Assembly: GCA_947293975.1 (NCBI GenBank)
Contig: CAMYPV010000058.1
Location: forward strand, 1-7,402
Source of the DNA: an uncultured Ezakiella sp.
GTDB lineage: Bacteria; Bacillota; Clostridia; Tissierellales; Peptoniphilaceae
Length of the DNA: 7,402 nt
Direction: 5' to 3'
The notes beneath the pieces are model-generated. The model did no database searches. It was not told where the DNA came from and saw nothing but the letters and a program-made list of their open reading frames with translations. Of this stretch, positions 1 through 6,869 are shown piece by piece. The translations under genes and the position numbers were made by a program. The stretch's first letter is position 1; each line of letters starts with the position of its first letter.

Positions 1-55
1 AAAACAATTAAAAGAAGCAAACATCGTCACAGTAAGCATCAACAAATTAGTATAA
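1..55 (+). CDS. C-terminal end of an unrecognised upstream gene
   Basis: The second reading frame is open from base 2 and gives 17 residues, KQLKEANIVTVSINKLV, before TAA at 53-55. The stop lies five bases before a strong intrinsic terminator, which is the spacing expected at the end of a real gene. The other two + frames are less likely: one reads through the terminator and the other has several stops. The fragment is too short to assign a family or function. The gene is truncated by the window edge, not broken. Confidence that this is coding comes from the stop-terminator spacing and the plausible composition. Confidence 0.6.
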   Translation, partial: KQLKEANIVTVSINKLV

Positions 56-60
56 CCACC

Positions 61-93
61 AAACCCCACGCAAACAAAAGCGTGGGGTTTTTT
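61..93 (+). terminator. Intrinsic terminator of the upstream gene
   Basis: A perfect 11-bp stem (aaaccccacgc at 61-71 with gcgtggggttt at 80-90) encloses an 8-base A-rich loop and runs into a T tract (88-93). It sits just after the stop at 55. It should separate the upstream transcript from the protease gene and from the repeat element that follows. Confidence 0.93.
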
Positions 94-153
94 AATGCCC
101 AAAACCACAATATCATTTAAACCGCAACGTCGTTGGACACACGGTGGTTTTGT

Positions 154-206
154 GTGCAATATCGCTTTGTACACTTGGGTGGTGTACGCTATGTGCGATA
201 TTGCAC
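154..206. other. Nested hairpin 1 of the upstream repeat
   Basis: A perfect 12-bp outer stem (gtgcaatatcgc at 154-165 with gcgatattgcac at 195-206) encloses a perfect 6-bp inner stem (gtacac at 169-174 with gtgtac at 182-187) with a 7-base loop. The two stems are joined by ttt on the 5' side and gctatgt on the 3' side. No T tract follows, so it is not an ordinary terminator. The layout matches the hairpin at 298-343, though the outer stem has a different sequence. Confidence 0.75.
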
Positions 207-231
207 CTCATATATCGCAAACCCGTTTGGA

Positions 232-291
232 ACGTTGTAGGGTCGACCGACCGCGAGCGACATACACCTTTACACATCGCAATACCATTTA
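232..291. repeat. 60-bp core repeat, copy 1
   Basis: Matches 7051-7110 at 54 of 60 positions with no gaps (my hand alignment). The first 25 bases, which contain the palindrome ggtcgacc at 240-247, are identical. Here the core lies between two nested hairpins. In one + frame both copies encode VVGSTDRERH followed by a similar tail, but no start site or ribosome-binding site supports a gene. Confidence 0.85.
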
Positions 292-297
292 CGCGTC

Positions 298-343
298 GCA
301 AACCCGTTTGTACACACGGTGGTGTACGCTACGGCGGGTTTGC
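298..343. other. Nested hairpin 2 of the upstream repeat
   Basis: A perfect 9-bp outer stem (gcaaacccg at 298-306 with cgggtttgc at 335-343) encloses a perfect 6-bp inner stem (gtacac at 310-315 with gtgtac at 322-327) and the loop acggtg. The outer stem is identical to the one that closes the larger element at 6870-7032, and the acggtg loop recurs there at 6888-6893. This looks like the minimal form of the element. Confidence 0.75.
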
Positions 344-403
344 TCATAAATATATATTTCTGCTTTTTGTATAGAGTTTTACTAGATTAAATTATATGTA
401 TTT

Positions 404-441
404 CTTATAAATGTTATAAGAATATTTTTTAAAGAATATTC
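404..441. promoter_or_regulatory. Inverted repeats upstream of the protease promoter
   Basis: Two 7-bp inverted repeats overlap by one base: cttataa/ttataag at 404-410 and 414-420 (3-base spacer), and gaatatt/aatattc at 420-426 and 435-441 (8-base spacer). They end 9 bases before the -35 box, a place where an operator or activator site could lie. The DNA is very A/T-rich, so chance symmetry is possible. No regulator is suggested. Confidence 0.35.
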
Positions 442-450
442 AAAAAAAGG

Positions 451-479
451 TTGCAAAATGGTTACTGCGAATATATACT
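451..479 (+). promoter_or_regulatory. Sigma-A-type promoter of the protease gene
   Basis: TTGCAA (451-456) and TATACT (474-479) are separated by 17 bases, close to the housekeeping consensus TTGACA-N17-TATAAT. Transcription should begin around 485-487, giving a leader of about 40 bases. It is the best-matching promoter between the upstream terminator and the gene. Confidence 0.75.
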
Positions 480-480
480 A

Positions 481-509
481 AATTTAGGATGTTTTTTATC
501 CTAGAAATT
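481..509 (+). promoter_or_regulatory. Hairpin at the predicted 5' end of the protease mRNA
   Basis: The 6-bp stem taggat (485-490) with atccta (498-503) has a gtttttt loop. It extends to 10 bp (aatttaggat with atcctagaaatt) if a 2-base bulge is allowed, but the outer bases probably precede the transcription start. The inner stem would lie at the extreme 5' end of the mRNA, 10 bases before the Shine-Dalgarno site. Such a stem can stabilise an mRNA; a regulatory role is not shown. Confidence 0.5.
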
Positions 510-513
510 ATGT

Positions 514-520
514 GGAGGTG
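514..520 (+). promoter_or_regulatory. Ribosome-binding site that fixes the protease start
   Basis: GGAGGTG lies four bases before ATG at 525 (six bases from the end of GGAGG). It selects the start that gives MKKKFCIL, a proper signal-peptide N terminus. The in-frame ATG at 489 lies inside the leader hairpin, has no Shine-Dalgarno sequence, and would add twelve residues ahead of the signal peptide. Confidence 0.9.
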
Positions 521-524
521 CTCT

Positions 525-3500
525 ATGAAAAAGAAGTTTTGCATTTTGATTGCGATATTTATGTTCATAAATATCCTGCCGGCAAATTTGCTTTTTGCAA
601 ATGACAATGCTGACAAAAATTTGTACGTCATAGTTACAAATTACAGCGATCAAAACTATTTGAATTTGAGAAGTAAGGGTAAATACGTCGAGGCAGCGAG
701 GCTTGCTGAAATTTATTTGAATGAGAAAGAAGATGAATTAAAACTTTTGGGTGTTGATGTCAAGTCAAGACTACATATTGTTTTTGTGGGTTTTCAAGCA
801 CTTTTAAGCGAGCTTGAAGTTGAAAAGATTAAGGCGCTTGATTTTGTAAAGACTGTTTATCAGGACTTTCGTTTTGAGAGCGAAGACAGGTCTTTAGATT
901 CAAACAGATTTTCACTGATGAATTATTCTGGTGCAAATCGTATGAATCAGATGAGACCGATGATGATTTCGTCGCCTGAGTTGGTTGGGGTGGACCAAAA
1001 CTTGCGCAAGAAATTTTCAGGCACAGGCAGATTGTTGGCGGTTGCAGACAATGACATGTTCCCGGGTCATGATGCTTTTTCGGAAGCACCTTCAAAGCTA
1101 AAGCTGACATATGATGAGTTGATTGAAAAATTGCCTTTTATGACATATCAAGGGCAGTCAATCACTCGCGATGTGTATTTTAATGAGAAGATTCCGTTTG
1201 CGTGGAATTATCAGACAAACAATAACGTAATGGATCCAAGTGGTGTGCTTTCTGGTCACGGCCAACACATTGCAGGCACGATGGTCGGTAAGGCTATTAA
1301 TATAAATGGCAGAGTTTGGCAAGGCATTGCACCCGATGCACAGCTTGCGATGATGGGACTAAGCGGCGGCACAATGACAACCGCGATTGAACACGCGATG
1401 CTTCTTGGTGCGGACGCTATTAACATCAGTCAGGGTATTCCGAAGGGGAAGAGAGAATCGTTTTCGTATGCGATTTATCACTTGATGGAGCAGGCTTATG
1501 TTGGAGGACTAAATGTTGTTGTAGCTGCTGGTAACGAAGGCGAATACAAGGGCGAGCTTTCTCTATTGAATCCTGACTATGGTAATATTGACGACCCTGC
1601 GTTTTTAAATAATATTATTACTGTTGGCTCTTTTGAAAACAAAACTCGTACGGGCTACGCTTTAGAAGTTGGCGGTACAATGTATCCTGTTACGCCGTCA
1701 AATGTTGGTGGCATGCTACCTGAGGGCGAGTTTGAATACATTGATGTTTTGTACGGAAGACCCGAGGATTTTGTCGGTAAAAATTTAGACGGCAAGATTG
1801 CGTTTATCAAACGTGGTGAAAATCTATTTATGGATAAGATTGAAAACGCTCAAAATAATGGAGCAATTGGTGTAATTGTTTACAACAATGTAAGCGGCGA
1901 AATGGGCATGAGCCTCGATCCAAAGAAGGTAAAGGTGCCGTCAGTTGCAATTAGCTTGCAAGATGGCGAGAGCATGAAGGCACAAGCGAACAAGGTTTTG
2001 AAGTTTTCGCACAAGCCACAGATTACGCAAAATCCTAAGTATGGCGAGGTAAGTTCGTTCTCGACATACGGCTTGACAGCGTACGGCGATTTAAAGCCAG
2101 ACTTGATTGCTCCTGGTGGAGAGATTTTCTCGACACAAAACAGCAAGGACACTTTTACAAATATGAGTGGTACGTCAATGGCGACTCCTCATGTTGCAGC
2201 GTCAATTGCACTTGTGCGTGAGTACATGGATCAAGACGAGAAGTTTAAAAATATCAAGCACGAGGATATTGCAAAGGTCGTTAAGGCGATATTGATGAAC
2301 TCTGCGGTTCCACACATGGATCCAAAGACCAAGGTTGCAACATCGCCTCGTCGTCAGGGTGCAGGTATGCTTGATGTTAAGCGTGCTGTTGAACTTGAGT
2401 TTACTGCGGTAAATCCAAAGACCGACATTGCAAGCATGTTTATAAACAATGTTGAAGATTCGATTAAATTTAGCTTGAAGCTAAAGAATTATACTAATAA
2501 GAAAAAGACCATTACACCTTCAGTTGCAACGACGATTGAAACGGTTAATGGCAAGGTAATTCAATTTAGACCTGGCGAGTTGTTTTCAAAAACTCTTGAC
2601 CAAGAAATTACGCTTGACGCGCTTGAAGAAAAGATTGTCGATTTTGACATTCCATTGGAAAATATCGACAAGTTGGAGCCATTTAAAAACGGCGCTTTCA
2701 TCGATGGTTTTATTACATTAAAAGACGATGAGAATAAGTTTATTTCAGTTCCGTTTGCTAGTTTCAAGGGCGACTTTGACAGCTTGAGCATGGTCGAGAA
2801 GCCGCTTTATGATTTTGATTTTGATAGCGAAAATCCAATGTATTGGAACTACAAATTCGATGATCATCCGTGGCACAAATTCTCCACGCACATCGAGACT
2901 TATGTTGATGAGAGCCTCGTGATTGCTGGTGTTAAAAACTTTGCGGACATCGAACTGAAAGATGGCAAGAGAGATCATCCAGAGTTTGAAGACATTGTGC
3001 TAAGTCCAAACGGCGACGGCAAAAACGACAGATTGATTTTGGACATCGTTGCGGTTAGAGACGGCAAGGTTCTTTATAAGATTAAAAACGAACAAGGCGA
3101 AGAAGAGCTTGTGGTGGATTTTGGCGATCACGTTTTCAAAAACAACAGCTATATGCCTGATGCAAAGGATAACAGGACGCGTGGATTTACAGAGTTTAAA
3201 GAAACTGACATCACAAAGTTTAAAGAAGGCTTGTACACATTGGAGATTGGTGGCTCGCCAATTAGAGAAGAAGGCCACGAAGTTCAAGATGTGTTTAAGG
3301 ATAAAATTCAATTTAGAATTGACAAGACCGAACCTAAATTCGACTTGGTTTCATTTGATGAAGCGACTCGCGAACTGAAGTTCGAAGTTAAAGACGATTC
3401 GTTTATCAGAGAGACTTATTATGAATTAAATGGCAAAAAACATGTTATAAATGACTACACATTTGTTGTGCCAGAAGGTGCAAGCAAAAAAGATTTGCTA

Positions 3501-6500
3501 ATTTATGCAGTTGACGGCGGATACAATGTCGGCAAGGTTGACCTTGAGATGCTATCAAACATCAAAAATTACGGCATGGTTAGACTTGATATCAATGCGC
3601 CAAAGACCAATAACTATCTCGATTTAAAATACAAATTGGTCGGCACAGATGGCAAGGAGTACAAGGCAAATGACCTTATCCCGCTTGGGGAATACGATTT
3701 TGTGGTTGAAGATTATTATCCTTTGTACAAACTTAAAGGCGAGAAGACTCAAAAAGTTTTGCTCACAAAAGATGAGTCAGAAAAAACTGTAAAGCTTGAG
3801 TTTGAGCTTGTGGATTACACGACATATGGATTATATATCGGTGGTAATTTCTCGAGTAGCTATGATTACAACAAGATTATTGTAAAGGCGATTAGCAAGG
3901 CCGATAACAAGGAATATATTTTTAATAAGGGTAAGATAAAGGGTTTAGAGGCTGATTTGCCAAATGGCGAATACAAAATCGAAATCGAAATTACAGACCC
4001 AGAGTATGCAAAGGGATATATTGTAAGCGTTAACAATGATGAAATTGTTGTAAACGGACAAGATGACCATAACACTCTCACAGTAGAAAAGAATTTCGAA
4101 ACAAAGATCAAATATATTATAAATGCAGACGAGGCAATCAAAAAAGATTTGCAGTTTGAAATAAATTACTGGGGCGGAACTGTTGAAGATAAGGACTTGG
4201 TACTTGATCAAAAATACACAGTAAGTCCTAAAGAAGTTCCAGCAGGATATATTTGTTTGCCAGAAAGCGTTACAATTGAGTTTAGTGAAACTGAGCTTAC
4301 AAAGGATGTTGAATTTAACTTTGTAAAGGAAAGTGACGAGTTCAATCTAAAAATCGAAGACGACGTTAATGATGCAGAATATTTTATGTACAGTAGCGAT
4401 GATTTTAGATTTAAGCAAAATCCAATCAAAATTTCTAACAAAGAAATTCGTCAAAAAGCTGGAATCTATTATGTATCTGCAAATCCAAAAGACGACAAGT
4501 ATTTTGTAGGAAAAGATGAAGGCAAGCCTTCAGAGTTCCAAAAAGTTATTTTGGCAAAAGATACAACAATAAAAGCAGAGTGGACTGATTATGCTCCCAT
4601 TAAATACTTCAAGCAATTTGTATTAAAATCGAATGCATCGGATTTAGAAAAATTCACGATAGTTTTAAAGGATTTAAAAGATAATTTCGTGGCGAAATTA
4701 AATTACGTCAATGGCAACGGAATTCAGGGAGTTAAAATTATTCGTGGCGTGTACAAAATTGAAATTCCAGAGCTTGGCGATGCATACAATGTCGTTCCGA
4801 ACAAAATATATAACACAGAGTATGTACAAAGTAAATTTACAAGAACGCAGTTTATTGATATTGTAGAAGCAGATCCAATTGACGTGAAGATTGACTTTGT
4901 GCATGATGGACAAAAAGTTGATGGCATCAAGTTTTATATCGACGGAAATGATTATACAAATGCTGATGTTTCCCTAAAAATCGGCAAGCATGATCTTGCA
5001 ATCGACTCTGACAAGTACAAGCTCATCGAAAATCCAAGAGAAATCACTGTCGAAAAAAGCACAAAGACTATTACGATTAAACTTCTATTAAAAGATGATG
5101 ATTTTGTAAAACCTGACAAAGCTCCTCTTGAAAAAATGCTTAAAGAGCATGAAATTCTTGAGAAATTAGAATCGTATAGCACGCTTGATAAAGCACTTAA
5201 AGACAAATATCTGTCGGCAATTGATGAAGCAAAGTCAATAGTCGATGACGTTGACGCAGATAATGAGTCTGTAAAGTCGGCGACGGATAATTTGTTAAAC
5301 AGAAGAAATGAATTGATTGGACCATTTGATGCGTATTTGAAATCTGAGTTACAAAAGCTAATCGAAAAAGCTGAAGCATTAAAAGAAAATTATCTCTATA
5401 CAGAAGCGAGTGAAGGCGCTAAAGGTCGTTTTGACGATAAATTGCATCAAGCAAAAAATATTATTCAGGACGATACTGAGTATATTGGCGTATTATATGT
5501 CGACTTGATGAGTGTTTTGAAAGGACTTGACGGTAAAAAGCCTGCTGATTATGAAGAGCTCGATAGATTGATTGGAGAGTATAACGATGTTATAAATTCT
5601 GACAAATTCAAGCTCTCGACAAATGAAGAGAAGAGAAATTATCAGTTCGCAATCAGCGATGCAAAAGAGTTTAGAAAGTTGCAAGATTTGACAAACGAAG
5701 CCGTTGAAGCGGAAGTTTTGAAGATTAAAAAGGCACTCGAAGCATTAAGCGGCAAGAGCGTTAACGAAAAGACTGCAAAGCCAAATGTTGAGATTGCAAA
5801 AGTTGGCGACGATAAAATCAGTGGAAACTGCGAAAAAGATTCGACTATAAGAGTTAATGTTGATGGCGTAGATTATTATTCGAGCGCAGTTAACAAAAAC
5901 GGAGAATTCGTCGTATCAATTCCAAAAGTAAAGGCGGATAACAAAATCAAGGTATATGCAACCAAAAAAGGCTATCTCGAATCAGACCCAGCAATCGTAA
6001 AAATCGAAGCAAGCGATAACGATATTCACAAATTGTTAAAAGCTGCGAAGGACTTTATGAACACAGAAGATTATAAAGATGCGGATGACAATTTGAAGAA
6101 AAAATATCAAAACGCTGTTGAATTGATTGAAAGAGCAAGCGAAAAAGATCCGTCAAACGACGAAATCAACGACTTGAGAAAAGCAATTGAGTCAATACAA
6201 AAAATGATGAAAAAGCCGGCTACTCCTAGCAAGCCAGATAAGCCTGTTGTTCCGGACGAACCAAAGCTTCCTGACTATAGTGGTGGATGGGGTTATTACG
6301 AACCAACTCCAAGATATAATTACAAACCAATTGTAGAAGCAAAGGCTCATAAAAAAGAAGAAAAGAAAGTTGAACCTAAGAAAGAGGTTAAGACAGAGCC
6401 AGTTGTCATCACATCAAAGTTCACGCTTGACAGCATGAATTTTGGAGTAAATGACTCTATGAACACAATGGACGTTGCACCATTTGCAAAAGATGGCAGA

Positions 6501-6794
6501 ATCATGGTTCCAATTCGTTTTGTAGGTATGGCACTTGGTTTTGACGTAAGTTGGGATCAAGCTACAAAAACCGCAATCCTAAAAGACGGTAAAACAGAAA
6601 TCAGAATCCCAATGAAAGGCAAAACATTCTACGTAAACGGCGTAGCATTTGAGGCAGATGCAGAACCTGAAATAAGAAGCGAAAGAATATTCCTCTCAAT
6701 TTCAAACATTGCAAAAGCATTAGGCCTTGAAGAAGGAAAGACAATATTCTGGGATCAAGCCACAAAAACTGCATCATTTATATTTAACAAATAA
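525..6794 (+). CDS. Giant secreted S8 (subtilisin-family) serine protease, lactocepin/C5a-peptidase-like, with stalk domain
   Basis: The 2089-residue product should hydrolyse proteins outside the cell. Layout: signal peptide 1-25 (cleavage likely after LLFA); propeptide-like region about 26-165; S8 domain about 166-600 with Asp175 (AVAD), His245 (GHGQH), oxyanion Asn337 (AAGNEG) and nucleophile Ser551 (GTSMATPH), with a PA domain inserted at about 390-490; lactocepin-type Fn3 region about 626-763; SPNGDGKND at 827-835; about six tandem beta-sandwich-like units 1016-1526; three FIVAR-like helical bundles 1535-1746; a bacterial Ig-like domain about 1752-1830; a fourth FIVAR-like unit about 1833-1897; a Pro/Lys-rich linker; and two copper-amine-oxidase-N-type stalk repeats about 1964-2089. 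There is no LPXTG motif or C-terminal membrane helix, so attachment, if any, is not by sortase. It is longer than typical lactocepins and appears intact, with its own promoter and terminator. The substrate is unknown. The family call is secure; domain edges and the sub-family are by eye. Confidence 0.93.
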   Translation: MKKKFCILIAIFMFINILPANLLFANDNADKNLYVIVTNYSDQNYLNLRSKGKYVEAARLAEIYLNEKEDELKLLGVDVKSRLHIVFVGFQALLSELEVEKIKALDFVKTVYQDFRFESEDRSLDSNRFSLMNYSGANRMNQMRPMMISSPELVGVDQNLRKKFSGTGRLLAVADNDMFPGHDAFSEAPSKLKLTYDELIEKLPFMTYQGQSITRDVYFNEKIPFAWNYQTNNNVMDPSGVLSGHGQHIAGTMVGKAININGRVWQGIAPDAQLAMMGLSGGTMTTAIEHAMLLGADAINISQGIPKGKRESFSYAIYHLMEQAYVGGLNVVVAAGNEGEYKGELSLLNPDYGNIDDPAFLNNIITVGSFENKTRTGYALEVGGTMYPVTPSNVGGMLPEGEFEYIDVLYGRPEDFVGKNLDGKIAFIKRGENLFMDKIENAQNNGAIGVIVYNNVSGEMGMSLDPKKVKVPSVAISLQDGESMKAQANKVLKFSHKPQITQNPKYGEVSSFSTYGLTAYGDLKPDLIAPGGEIFSTQNSKDTFTNMSGTSMATPHVAASIALVREYMDQDEKFKNIKHEDIAKVVKAILMNSAVPHMDPKTKVATSPRRQGAGMLDVKRAVELEFTAVNPKTDIASMFINNVEDSIKFSLKLKNYTNKKKTITPSVATTIETVNGKVIQFRPGELFSKTLDQEITLDALEEKIVDFDIPLENIDKLEPFKNGAFIDGFITLKDDENKFISVPFASFKGDFDSLSMVEKPLYDFDFDSENPMYWNYKFDDHPWHKFSTHIETYVDESLVIAGVKNFADIELKDGKRDHPEFEDIVLSPNGDGKNDRLILDIVAVRDGKVLYKIKNEQGEEELVVDFGDHVFKNNSYMPDAKDNRTRGFTEFKETDITKFKEGLYTLEIGGSPIREEGHEVQDVFKDKIQFRIDKTEPKFDLVSFDEATRELKFEVKDDSFIRETYYELNGKKHVINDYTFVVPEGASKKDLLIYAVDGGYNVGKVDLEMLSNIKNYGMVRLDINAPKTNNYLDLKYKLVGTDGKEYKANDLIPLGEYDFVVEDYYPLYKLKGEKTQKVLLTKDESEKTVKLEFELVDYTTYGLYIGGNFSSSYDYNKIIVKAISKADNKEYIFNKGKIKGLEADLPNGEYKIEIEITDPEYAKGYIVSVNNDEIVVNGQDDHNTLTVEKNFETKIKYIINADEAIKKDLQFEINYWGGTVEDKDLVLDQKYTVSPKEVPAGYICLPESVTIEFSETELTKDVEFNFVKESDEFNLKIEDDVNDAEYFMYSSDDFRFKQNPIKISNKEIRQKAGIYYVSANPKDDKYFVGKDEGKPSEFQKVILAKDTTIKAEWTDYAPIKYFKQFVLKSNASDLEKFTIVLKDLKDNFVAKLNYVNGNGIQGVKIIRGVYKIEIPELGDAYNVVPNKIYNTEYVQSKFTRTQFIDIVEADPIDVKIDFVHDGQKVDGIKFYIDGNDYTNADVSLKIGKHDLAIDSDKYKLIENPREITVEKSTKTITIKLLLKDDDFVKPDKAPLEKMLKEHEILEKLESYSTLDKALKDKYLSAIDEAKSIVDDVDADNESVKSATDNLLNRRNELIGPFDAYLKSELQKLIEKAEALKENYLYTEASEGAKGRFDDKLHQAKNIIQDDTEYIGVLYVDLMSVLKGLDGKKPADYEELDRLIGEYNDVINSDKFKLSTNEEKRNYQFAISDAKEFRKLQDLTNEAVEAEVLKIKKALEALSGKSVNEKTAKPNVEIAKVGDDKISGNCEKDSTIRVNVDGVDYYSSAVNKNGEFVVSIPKVKADNKIKVYATKKGYLESDPAIVKIEASDNDIHKLLKAAKDFMNTEDYKDADDNLKKKYQNAVELIERASEKDPSNDEINDLRKAIESIQKMMKKPATPSKPDKPVVPDEPKLPDYSGGWGYYEPTPRYNYKPIVEAKAHKKEEKKVEPKKEVKTEPVVITSKFTLDSMNFGVNDSMNTMDVAPFAKDGRIMVPIRFVGMALGFDVSWDQATKTAILKDGKTEIRIPMKGKTFYVNGVAFEADAEPEIRSERIFLSISNIAKALGLEEGKTIFWDQATKTASFIFNK
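6552..6575 (+). repeat. Stalk-domain repeat WDQATKTA, copy 1 (within the protease gene)
   Basis: These 24 bases encode WDQATKTA (residues 2010-2017) and match 6750-6773 at 22 of 24 positions; both differences are silent. The unit follows VPIRFVGMALGFDVS, the hallmark stretch of copper-amine-oxidase-N-like stalk domains. The near identity of the DNA suggests duplication or local gene conversion inside the C-terminal domain. Confidence 0.8.
6750..6773 (+). repeat. Stalk-domain repeat WDQATKTA, copy 2 (within the protease gene)
   Basis: The second WDQATKTA unit (residues 2076-2083) lies 66 residues after the first and seven codons before the stop. It closes the second, more diverged half-repeat, which contains SISNIAKALGL. 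Confidence 0.8.
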
Positions 6795-6820
6795 ATAGAC
6801 GAATGTATGTAATAAAAAAG

Positions 6821-6846
6821 TCGCTCACATCAGTGGGCGATTTTTT
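6821..6846. terminator. Intrinsic terminator of the protease gene, possibly bidirectional
   Basis: An 8-bp stem with one G-T pair (tcgctcac at 6821-6828 with gtgggcga at 6833-6840) has an atca loop and is followed by six T (6841-6846). An A tract at 6814-6819 mirrors the T tract, so it could also stop transcripts from the minus strand. It lies 26 bases after the stop codon. Confidence 0.9.
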
Positions 6847-6869
6847 GTGGAGACACATGTGGTGTTGTC

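Larger units (their letters stand above)
119..343. repeat. Upstream copy of a structured intergenic repeat family
   Basis: This non-coding stretch is visibly richer in G and C than the DNA on either side. It holds two nested hairpins (154-206 and 298-343), a 60-bp core repeat (232-291), and two copies of the 15-mer tcgcaaacccgtttg (215-229 and 296-310). A third exact copy of the 15-mer is at 6868-6882. The 14-mer acacggtggttttg at 139-152 recurs at 6886-6899. Short open frames cross it (95-349, 144-374) but have no ribosome-binding site. The outer boundaries are approximate. It is best read as a dispersed intergenic repeat; whether it acts as RNA or as DNA (for example a MITE-like or REP-like element) is not known. 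Confidence 0.75.

Noticed and set aside
154..343. Nested hairpins 1 and 2 as intrinsic terminators
   Set aside because: No T tract follows either stem, and a strong terminator already lies at 61-93.
119..343. CRISPR array or tRNA gene in the repeat-rich intergenic region
   Set aside because: There are no regularly spaced identical repeats with unique spacers, and no cloverleaf with T-loop and anticodon arms could be drawn.
95..374. Overlapping short open frames (95-349 and 144-374 on +, 113-301 on -) in the upstream repeat region
   Set aside because: No ribosome-binding site, unusual Cys/Arg/Thr/His-rich composition, and the frames simply run across nested hairpins. They look like by-products of a structured repeat.
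489..524. Earlier in-frame ATG at 489 as the protease start
   Set aside because: It lies in the leader hairpin only a few bases from the predicted transcription start, lacks a Shine-Dalgarno site, and would spoil the signal peptide. ATG 525 has GGAGGTG at the right distance.
829..5684. Many antisense and out-of-frame open frames inside the protease gene, such as 3049-3378 on + and 3000-3311 on -
   Set aside because: They are shadows of a continuous 2089-codon gene with clear domain homology and have no initiation signals of their own.
6229..6290. Sortase-type LPXTG signal in the proline-rich linker (a Leu-Pro-Asp stretch near residue 1916)
   Set aside because: The sequence reads LPDYSGG, not LPXTG, lies about 170 residues from the C terminus, and no hydrophobic segment with a basic tail follows.
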